Shown here piece after piece: positions 58,016-64,000 of a stretch of DNA of 64,000 nt (position 1 is its first letter; each line of letters begins with the position of its first letter). Position numbers and translations under genes: made by a program. The stretch is taken from contig NZ_WJNG01000002.1 of NCBI RefSeq assembly GCF_009649745.1, positions 206,151-270,150 on the forward strand, given 5' to 3'. The notes beneath the pieces are model-generated. The model was not told the DNA's origin. It worked only from the letters and a program-made list of their open reading frames with translations, and made no database searches. The stretch comes from Aquibacillus halophilus. GTDB lineage: Bacteria > Bacillota > Bacilli > Bacillales > Amphibacillaceae.

Positions 58016-60670
58016 ATGAATGACTTCACTCAATTTGACAATCGGATCATTGCGCAAAAAGTAACGCCGGAGCGAAAGGCTCAATATAAAAAGTTTCCAG
58101 ATAGACTATTAACTAGCTTACAAGATTATCTTAAGGAAAATAAAATTAAGCAGCTTTATAGTCATCAAGCAGAGATGTTCGACCAAGCATTGGATGGGAA
58201 AAACGTTGTCATTACGACGTCAACAGCGAGTGGTAAAACACTAAGTTTTTTATTGCCAGTTGTACAAGAAATACTGAAAAATCCAATGACACGAGCAATT
58301 TTTGTCTATCCCACAAAAGCATTAGCCAATGACCAATACCGCAATATCCAGCCCCTGTTAGATTACTTTGGAAAAAATAAGATACAAGCTGGAGTCTATG
58401 ATGGCGATACCCCTGTTAATGAACGAAGTAGGATCAGAAATAGCGCTAATATTATTTTAACGAATCCTGAAATGATCAATACTGCATTCCTACCTAATCA
58501 TAATAACTATGGGTTTAACTTTATCTTTTCCAACTTGAAATACGTGGTCATTGATGAACTGCACACCTACAGAGGGACGTTTGGCTCGCATTTGTCCCAT
58601 TTAATGAAACGATTAAATCGGATAGGAAACTATTATCATTCATCGCCGCAATTTTTATGTAGCTCAGCAACGATAGCTAATCCAGTGGAATTAGCAGAGA
58701 AGATCGCTGGTAAACCTTTTACACTGATTGATAAGGACGGCTCGCCGGCCCCAGAAAAGAATTATTACATATGGCAGCCACCTATGATAAAAGGTACCGA
58801 TTATCCGGTAAGTCCAGCTCAGGAAGCTACCGAATTTTTACCAGAGCTGGTGATGCAAGATAACAGCTTTATTGCCTTTTGTAAATCGCGAAAAACAGTC
58901 GAAGTGGTGCTAAAAGAAGCTCGGGATAAATTAAAGTACGACGGCACAAAAGTACAGGATTATTCCCAGTTGATTTCTGGCTATCGAGGAGGTTATAAGC
59001 CGAAAGAGCGTAAAGAAATAGAGACTAAGATGGTGAACGGTAATTTAAAAGGGCTTGTCTCCACCAATGCACTTGAGCTTGGGATTGATATCGGAAGTGT
59101 GGAATCGACGGTTTTAGTAGGATTTCCAGGGACAAGGGCTTCGTTTTGGCAACAATCTGGACGGGCAGGCCGTAGTGGCGTCGGTTCATCTACCTATCTA
59201 CTATTAGATAATCTACCTTTTGATCAATACATTGGCATTAATCCGGAGTGGCTCTTTTCCAATGGCAGTGAAAATGCCGTTGTTGATACGAATAACTTAT
59301 TTATTCAACTAGCCCATGTTCGCGCGGCTGCACCTGAAATTCCTTTATCGTTAGATGATATTGCTATTTTTCCGCAACTTGGAGAAATCGTTCCTGTCTT
59401 GATTAAAGCAGGGGAGCTCAGAAGTGAAAATGGCAAGTTCACTTGGATTGGACCTTCTTTTCCAGCCGGGGACTTTAGCTTAAGAAATATGGATAAAGAA
59501 AGATATAAGCTCGTGAATAAAACCGATGCAACGGTGCTTACGGAAATGGACGAATTACAAGCGTTTAAAGAAATCCATCAAGGTGCGATTTATTTACATG
59601 ATGGGCTGCTTTATCAAATTGAGAACTTAGATGTAGAAAATAGAGTAGCTTACGGCCTACCGATGGATGCCAATTACTATACGGCCTCACATAGTGGCAC
59701 ATCAGTGATCAAAATAAAGGATTTCAAAGAGGATGACATTGGCAGAACAAAGCAACATTTTGGCGATGTCAATGTGACGGAATCGATAACTGGTTATAAA
59801 AGAATCCAATTTCATAACCATCAAAATTTAGGCTTTGAAGAACTTGCCAAGCATTTATCCAAATCATTTGAAACAGAAGGTGTTCGGTTACTAATCCCTA
59901 AAAATGTTGATATTCTTTTCAGGAAACTAGTACCTAATCAGGGAACAGACTTACCAAATCAGTTCTGGGAGACTTATTTTGGTGGCATGAGTTATGCGCT
60001 ACTCAATGCGACATTGATGTTAACGATGGCGACCAAGGAAGATGTCGGTACATCCATGTTGGAGGAATCAACCAATGAGGAGAGAACAACTTCCATCTGC
60101 ATTTATGATCGATATATCGGTGGACTCGGCTATGCGGAGAAGGCTTTTGACCATTTTACAGAAATTATTGATAATGCGATAAAAATGGTAAGCGGATGTA
60201 AATGCAACGAAGGGTGTCCGGCTTGTATCGGTGACTACAATCTCGATAAGACAATCGTGCTGTGGGGACTAGAAAGTATATTTAAACAATTGGTACCACC
60301 AAAGGGTATGAAAGTACCAGTCGCTGCCCCGCAAGTAGTGATAGAAAAGAAATTTGAATTCTCAAAATTACAAGCAGAGTGGACCAATTTCACTAGATTC
60401 ATGAAAGCAACAGGAGAATATTTATCTAATTTTCTAGCGAGTGTACCAGCTGTCAGAATGGAAGGCTCGACATTAATTCTTATTCTAGATAATCCTTTTT
60501 ATAAAGAGTGGATCAATGAGAGTGACAATAAAGGCAAGCTGAAAAATATGATTAACCATTACGTCAACACACCGAAGGATTTTGCTATCGATTTCGAAAC
60601 GGCACCAAAGGGAAATGTGGCAACTAGAGATAAAATTTCTAGACGATATTCAGATTTAACTGAAAGATAG
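58016..60670 (+). CDS. DEAH-type helicase with C-terminal DUF1998/MrfB-like cysteine cluster (MrfA/YprA-like)
   Basis: This superfamily 2 helicase of about 884 residues has a Q-like lead LYSHQAEMFDQAL, motif I TSTASGKTLSF, motif II IDELHTYRG, motif III CSSATIANP, motif IV FIAFCKSRKT, motif V STNALELGIDIG and motif VI QQSGRAGRSG. The C-terminal DUF1998-like domain has the four-cysteine site CKCNEGCPACIG (about residues 727-738). The closest known relative is B. subtilis MrfA (YprA), a 3'-5' helicase for mitomycin-C repair, but this one is longer and lacks a YprB partner. ATG 58016 follows AAAGGAGAGG. The next gene, a UvrD-like helicase, begins 9 bp later. Confidence 0.88.
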   Translation: MNDFTQFDNRIIAQKVTPERKAQYKKFPDRLLTSLQDYLKENKIKQLYSHQAEMFDQALDGKNVVITTSTASGKTLSFLLPVVQEILKNPMTRAIFVYPTKALANDQYRNIQPLLDYFGKNKIQAGVYDGDTPVNERSRIRNSANIILTNPEMINTAFLPNHNNYGFNFIFSNLKYVVIDELHTYRGTFGSHLSHLMKRLNRIGNYYHSSPQFLCSSATIANPVELAEKIAGKPFTLIDKDGSPAPEKNYYIWQPPMIKGTDYPVSPAQEATEFLPELVMQDNSFIAFCKSRKTVEVVLKEARDKLKYDGTKVQDYSQLISGYRGGYKPKERKEIETKMVNGNLKGLVSTNALELGIDIGSVESTVLVGFPGTRASFWQQSGRAGRSGVGSSTYLLLDNLPFDQYIGINPEWLFSNGSENAVVDTNNLFIQLAHVRAAAPEIPLSLDDIAIFPQLGEIVPVLIKAGELRSENGKFTWIGPSFPAGDFSLRNMDKERYKLVNKTDATVLTEMDELQAFKEIHQGAIYLHDGLLYQIENLDVENRVAYGLPMDANYYTASHSGTSVIKIKDFKEDDIGRTKQHFGDVNVTESITGYKRIQFHNHQNLGFEELAKHLSKSFETEGVRLLIPKNVDILFRKLVPNQGTDLPNQFWETYFGGMSYALLNATLMLTMATKEDVGTSMLEESTNEERTTSICIYDRYIGGLGYAEKAFDHFTEIIDNAIKMVSGCKCNEGCPACIGDYNLDKTIVLWGLESIFKQLVPPKGMKVPVAAPQVVIEKKFEFSKLQAEWTNFTRFMKATGEYLSNFLASVPAVRMEGSTLILILDNPFYKEWINESDNKGKLKNMINHYVNTPKDFAIDFETAPKGNVATRDKISRRYSDLTER

Positions 60671-60679
60671 GTGGGTCCT

Positions 60680-62761
60680 ATGATTAAAACGGATGATATG
60701 CTCAACAAACTAAATACCTATCAAAAAGATGCTGTTTTAGATAATAGTCCTGCACTACTTTTAAATGCTCATGTCGGAAGTGGAAAAACAACCGTTCTGA
60801 TAGCCAAAGTGATGTATCTTCATTTAGTCAAAGAGATTGATTTAAAAGATATGGTTGTTCTAACTTTTACTAATAAAGCGGCCGAGGAAATCAAGGATCG
60901 CATTAAAGTAGAAAATCCGGAGATAAAAGAGAAAGACATGCCTTATTTTGGTACGTTTCATAGTGTTGCGGCTAAATTGTTGTCTCAATCCCTACCAATT
61001 CAAGATATTGGTTATACCAAAGATTTTACCATTATGGACCAAGATGAGTTAATCGAATTGGCGAATCGATTAATAATTGAGCATCGTTTTACGATTAAAT
61101 TTAAAAATAAACTCACAAACCGGATCGAAGCAATCAAGAACGGAAATAAGTTGTATGGAAACATGAAAAGAGAAGATGATATCGGATCATTATGGGAGTG
61201 CATGGTAGAAGAGAAACAAAAGCAAAACAAAATGGATTTTGATGATTTAATCGTCCATGCGATGACACTATTGAAAACAGGGACATTTACGCCGAAGTGG
61301 GTCATTATTGATGAATTTCAGGATTGTGATTCAGCCCAGCTAGCATTCATGAAAGCCATGTGTGGAACCGGCACGAAATTGTTCGTCGTCGGCGACCCTA
61401 ATCAAATCATTTACTCCTGGAGGGGTAGCGAGAAAAACATAGTTAAGACATTCAAGCAAACGTATGATGCCAAGGAAATGTCCCTACCAATTAACTATCG
61501 ATCAAGTTCCACTATCCTTGATGCAGCCAAGCAGTTTTTAGCAGATAGCTCTGAGCTAGAAGGTGTACGAGAGGAAGGGAACAAAATTGTCGTTAAAAAT
61601 CATTATAATCCGTTTAATGAGGCCCAATATTTGTGTGATCAAATCAAAAAGCTGACAAGTGAGGGTACTGTCAGCTATAAAGATATTGCTATCTTTTATC
61701 GCACCCAAAGACAGTCAAAGACGATTGAAGATGCACTCACTAAAGAAAACATTCCTGTTGAGGTTTCCATTAAAAAGTCATTAAAGGACATTCCTGTTCT
61801 CAGGTGGTTTGTTAGTTTACTGAAGGCATCGATCAATAGCAATGATAAGAACAATATCATCACAGCTTTAAATGATAAGGGGTTCGGGGAAGGACTTTCT
61901 TTTGCAAAAATAAGAGGATTGTTTAATAACAAGGCGGAGGATTCATCTGTCTTATTGGCTAAAATATTTGGCTTTAACACATGGTTTAAGGATGCGGAGG
62001 TAGGAAATAGTTTAGAAATCTATGATTACTTTGAACTGGACAATTACTTATCGCCAACATCATCCACTTATCTAGAAAATAAAACATTTATTCTGGATTT
62101 CTTCGATAGTATGGCGCATTTTATTGAAGAAAAAAATTTATCTCTAACTGAAGGAATGCGAGACTACCTCAATTCATCAGCATTGTATGGCATACAGATA
62201 GTGAAAGATTCAATAGATGAAGAAAATGATAGTGTCAAACTGATGACCTTACATGCCTGTAAGGGATTGGAATTCAACCGTGTCTATATCGTTGGCGCAA
62301 ATGATGGATTAATTCCACTTCGTACTGCATCATCGGAGGTGCAGGAAGAAGAAAAACGATTATTTTTTGTAGGAATCACGAGAGCTAAAGATGATTTGGA
62401 AATCTCCTATTATACCAATCCTGGCGATTATCGCGTGTTGGAAGGACCAAGTAATTTTGTTTATATGCTACCAAGTCACTTGGTTGCTAAGGAAGAGAAT
62501 GAGGCGCAAAAAGTGGACCTACAATCGATTCGAAAAGAGATCCTGGCAAATCAATCCAAAAATACTCAAAGTCTAGATGCCGAGCCGATAAAGGAAGTTG
62601 ATCCAGAAGAGCAAGCTAAAGACGGAAAACGTGTGAAGCACGAAAAGTATGGTGAGGGAATTGTTGAGTCGGAAGATGAAGATTCTATCACAGTTATATT
62701 TGATGCTTATGGGAGTAAGACGTTTTCTAAGCTTTTTACTAGTTTGGAGTATTTAGGGTGA
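60680..62761 (+). CDS. UvrD/PcrA-like superfamily 1 DNA helicase
   Basis: This protein of about 693 residues has all SF1A motifs: Walker A HVGSGKTTVL, Ia VLTFTNKAAEE, Ic GTFHSVAAKLL, II VIIDEFQDCD, III VVGDPNQIIYSWRGS, IV LPINYRSS, V LMTLHACKGLEF and VI FFVGITRAKDDL. A PcrA-type C-terminal Tudor-like domain follows (HEKYGEGIVESEDED). The start is ATG 60680, 4 bp after AGGTGGG. It is co-transcribed with the MrfA-like helicase, so the pair probably works on the same DNA substrate in repair or defence. It is unlikely to be the housekeeping pcrA, which is normally next to ligA. Confidence 0.9.
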   Translation: MIKTDDMLNKLNTYQKDAVLDNSPALLLNAHVGSGKTTVLIAKVMYLHLVKEIDLKDMVVLTFTNKAAEEIKDRIKVENPEIKEKDMPYFGTFHSVAAKLLSQSLPIQDIGYTKDFTIMDQDELIELANRLIIEHRFTIKFKNKLTNRIEAIKNGNKLYGNMKREDDIGSLWECMVEEKQKQNKMDFDDLIVHAMTLLKTGTFTPKWVIIDEFQDCDSAQLAFMKAMCGTGTKLFVVGDPNQIIYSWRGSEKNIVKTFKQTYDAKEMSLPINYRSSSTILDAAKQFLADSSELEGVREEGNKIVVKNHYNPFNEAQYLCDQIKKLTSEGTVSYKDIAIFYRTQRQSKTIEDALTKENIPVEVSIKKSLKDIPVLRWFVSLLKASINSNDKNNIITALNDKGFGEGLSFAKIRGLFNNKAEDSSVLLAKIFGFNTWFKDAEVGNSLEIYDYFELDNYLSPTSSTYLENKTFILDFFDSMAHFIEEKNLSLTEGMRDYLNSSALYGIQIVKDSIDEENDSVKLMTLHACKGLEFNRVYIVGANDGLIPLRTASSEVQEEEKRLFFVGITRAKDDLEISYYTNPGDYRVLEGPSNFVYMLPSHLVAKEENEAQKVDLQSIRKEILANQSKNTQSLDAEPIKEVDPEEQAKDGKRVKHEKYGEGIVESEDEDSITVIFDAYGSKTFSKLFTSLEYLG

Positions 62762-62764
62762 GTG

Positions 62765-62803
62765 GGGACGGTTCTTTTGCTTCGGAAGCAAAAGAACCGT
62801 CCC
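62765..62803. repeat. Minimal palindromic copy of the composite repeat
   Basis: GGGACGGTTCTTTTGCTTC (62765-62783), one base, and its exact reverse complement (62785-62803). The two ends of the family are joined without the central hairpin, 3 bp after the helicase stop codon, where the element may act as its terminator. Confidence 0.92.
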
Positions 62804-62813
62804 TATGTTTTGT

Positions 62814-62843
62814 TTGACATGCAACTTTATGGTTGCATATACT
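62814..62843 (+). promoter_or_regulatory. Promoter with operator palindrome in the spacer, upstream of the ArsR gene
   Basis: TTGACA (62814-62819) and TATACT (62838-62843) are separated by 18 bp. The spacer contains the inverted repeat ATGCAAC-n6-GTTGCAT (62819-62838), where an ArsR-type repressor would block RNA polymerase. The predicted start site falls on or next to the start codon at 62850. Confidence 0.8.
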
Positions 62844-62849
62844 CGATAT

Positions 62850-63128
62850 ATGAATTCGAACAAAGACGCTATATTCAAAGCACTTAGTGATTCGACTCGA
62901 CGGCTTATGTTAGATGAGCTATCCGAACGCAATGAACTAACGTTGTATGAACTTACAGCACGTCTCATTATGAAGCACGACTTAGCCATTTCACGACAAG
63001 CGATAGCAAAACATCTTTCTGCATTGGAAGATGCTGGACTTGTAAAATCGAAAAGAAGGGGGAAATATCGAGTACTTATATTCAACAACGAACCACTTAA
63101 AGATCTGCTGAATGGATGGATAGAGTGA
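62850..63128 (+). CDS. ArsR/SmtB-family transcriptional regulator
   Basis: This 92-residue winged-helix repressor has DAIFKALSDSTRRLMLDEL (the family opening), the recognition helix ISRQAIAKHLSALEDAGLV and the wing SKRRGKYRVL. It lacks the metal-binding cysteines of ArsR, so it is closer to the metal-independent SdpR-like group. The ATG at 62850 is 6 bp after the -10 box, so the mRNA appears to be leaderless. A start at 62805 would lie upstream of the promoter. It probably represses itself and the VOC gene downstream. Confidence 0.85.
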   Translation: MNSNKDAIFKALSDSTRRLMLDELSERNELTLYELTARLIMKHDLAISRQAIAKHLSALEDAGLVKSKRRGKYRVLIFNNEPLKDLLNGWIE

Positions 63129-63217
63129 TTTTATTTAAACTCTTAACGTTTTTTGGTACCTGCACCAAGCTAGAAACATTAGAGCGTCAACCAAATATCA
63201 AAGGAGGAAAAAACATT

Positions 63218-63601
63218 TTGAAGATTATAGTAACCAGTATATTTGTAGAAAATCAAGACAAGGCACTAGAATTTTATTCAGAGACGTTGGGATTTGTTAA
63301 AAAACATGATGTTCCTACTGGAGAACATCGATGGATAACGCTTGTTTCTCCCGGTGAACAAGACGGAACTGAGCTTTTACTCGAACCTAATGAACACCCA
63401 GCCGCCAAAGAGTATCAAGAGAAGTTATTTGAAGATGGCATCCCAGTAACAATGTTTGGCGTTGCAGATATTCGTAAAGAGCACAAACGATTAATGGAAA
63501 AGGGCGTACAGTTTACTATGGAGCCGACTGATATGGGCGATTTAACAATAGCTGTCTTCGACGATACTTGTGGCAACCTTATTCAGATAATACAGCAGTA
63601 A
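63218..63601 (+). CDS. VOC family (glyoxalase/bleomycin-resistance-like) protein
   Basis: This protein of about 127 residues has two beta-alpha-beta-beta-beta repeats. The first is IIVTSIFVENQDKALEFYSE and WITLVSPGE, and the second ends IAVFDDTCGNLIQI, with the terminal metal-ligand region DDTCGNLIQI. The start is TTG 63218 behind AAAGGAGG; the longer open frame from 63116 has no ribosome site. VOC proteins include glyoxalases, dioxygenases and antibiotic-binding proteins, and this one is not further assignable. It lies 90 bp after the ArsR gene that likely regulates it. Confidence 0.85.
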   Translation: MKIIVTSIFVENQDKALEFYSETLGFVKKHDVPTGEHRWITLVSPGEQDGTELLLEPNEHPAAKEYQEKLFEDGIPVTMFGVADIRKEHKRLMEKGVQFTMEPTDMGDLTIAVFDDTCGNLIQIIQQ

Positions 63602-63684
63602 TTTGATCACGAAGTAACCTAATTATTAACGAACGAATATAGTGGATAATTTTAAATTGGTGAAATAAATTAGGTGGTGCAAAA

Positions 63685-64000
63685 TTGGACAGTAAAATGG
63701 AATCGGAATTTGAAAAATCAAAATCAGGCGATAAAGATGAGCGTTATGAAGCATATCAAAATATTTTAAATGTAACTAATCAAAAAGTTGATTGGGCGTA
63801 TGAAATATGGGACCAACTGTTAGAGGACTTATCACATAAAGATAACCATCAACGCTCTCGTGCAGCACAATATTTAGCTAATCTAGCTAAAAGTGATCCA
63901 GAGATGAGAATTATCAAAGATTTCCCTAAGTTATGGGAGGTAACATATGATGAAAAGTTCGTGACAGCTAGACATAGCCTCCAATCTATATGGAAGGTTG
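63685..64000 (+). CDS. HEAT-repeat-like protein (3' end cut by window edge)
   Basis: The TTG start at 63685 is 7 bp after AGGTGG, and the frame stays open for at least 105 codons to the window end. The visible part is helical: a charged N-terminus, then VDWAYEIWDQLLEDLSHKDN, RSRAAQYLANLAKSDPEMRI and VTARHSLQSIWKV. It resembles HEAT-type helical repeats (helix pairs with DN and D-P-E-M turns). Function cannot be assigned. Confidence 0.75.
   Translation, partial: MDSKMESEFEKSKSGDKDERYEAYQNILNVTNQKVDWAYEIWDQLLEDLSHKDNHQRSRAAQYLANLAKSDPEMRIIKDFPKLWEVTYDEKFVTARHSLQSIWKV

Noticed and set aside
62805-62849. ArsR start at ATG 62805
   Set aside because: It would place the start upstream of a good -35/-10 promoter and inside the repeat palindrome; the family N-terminus begins at 62850.

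Overview
The window is AT-rich Bacillota DNA, almost certainly from an endospore-forming member of the Bacillaceae. It carries xpaC-yaaN, the sporulation checkpoint gene sda, an OpuC/GbsR osmoprotectant locus, a Fur-box iron transporter, strong Shine-Dalgarno sites, many TTG/GTG starts and Rho-independent terminators. No tRNA, rRNA, CRISPR array, intact transposase or replication origin was recognised. Function is inferred from protein motifs and gene order only.

Layout. 1-3.1 kb: xpaC (cut by the left edge), yaaN, then an ECF sigma/anti-sigma pair. 3.2-7.3 kb: MOSC protein, TetR regulator and CocE/NonD hydrolase. 7.4-12.9 kb: a GbsR-type regulator divergent from a complete opuCABCD operon followed by an M20 amidohydrolase. 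13.4-19.7 kb: a signalling cluster made of a KaiC-like ATPase, a LuxR-HTH protein, a phytochrome-type membrane histidine kinase, a stand-alone receiver, and a REC-LOV-GGDEF-EAL-PilZ protein whose LOV domain keeps the photoactive cysteine and the flavin-contact residues. It looks like a light-responsive c-di-GMP circuit. 20.2-21.7 kb: NUDIX hydrolase and a TRIC-family membrane protein behind a tandem glycine riboswitch.

22.3-38.7 kb is a catabolic island. It holds a SAF-domain oxidoreductase (COG4091 type), a SorC regulator, GutM and a glucitol-type PTS (IIC, IIBC, IIA) behind a consensus promoter with two palindromic operators. A second SorC regulator is divergent from a four-gene acetoin-dehydrogenase-like complex (E1 alpha, E1 beta, E2, E3). 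A zinc-ribbon protein gene follows, and then a BglG/MtlR-type activator with a galactitol-type PTS (IIA, IIC, IIB). No sorbitol-6-phosphate or galactitol-phosphate dehydrogenase is present, so the substrate is probably not plain sorbitol or galactitol.

39-46 kb holds small accessory genes: HTH proteins, sda, a YitT-family protein, a CBO0543-family protein, a tiny acidic lipoprotein, a YuzL-like peptide and a DUF2071 protein. 46.7-50.4 kb is an Fbp-type ferric-iron ABC transporter with a perfect Fur box. 50.8-53.7 kb is a GH115 alpha-glucuronidase lying behind a duplicated DUF2071 gene tail. 53.9-55.4 kb has two small genes broken by in-frame TAA codons and a retropepsin-like pair. 55.9-62.8 kb has a membrane coiled-coil GIY-YIG protein, an MrfA/YprA-like DEAH helicase and a UvrD/PcrA-like helicase. 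62.8-64 kb has an apparently leaderless ArsR gene, a VOC protein and the start of a HEAT-like protein cut by the right edge.

Two repeat systems stand out. One is a family of intergenic elements bounded by inverted GGGACGGTTC/GAACCGTCCC ends, usually with a central terminator-like hairpin. The other is an exact 167-bp non-coding repeat (21869-22035 and 39206-39372), each copy followed 55-60 bp later by an unrelated terminator hairpin.
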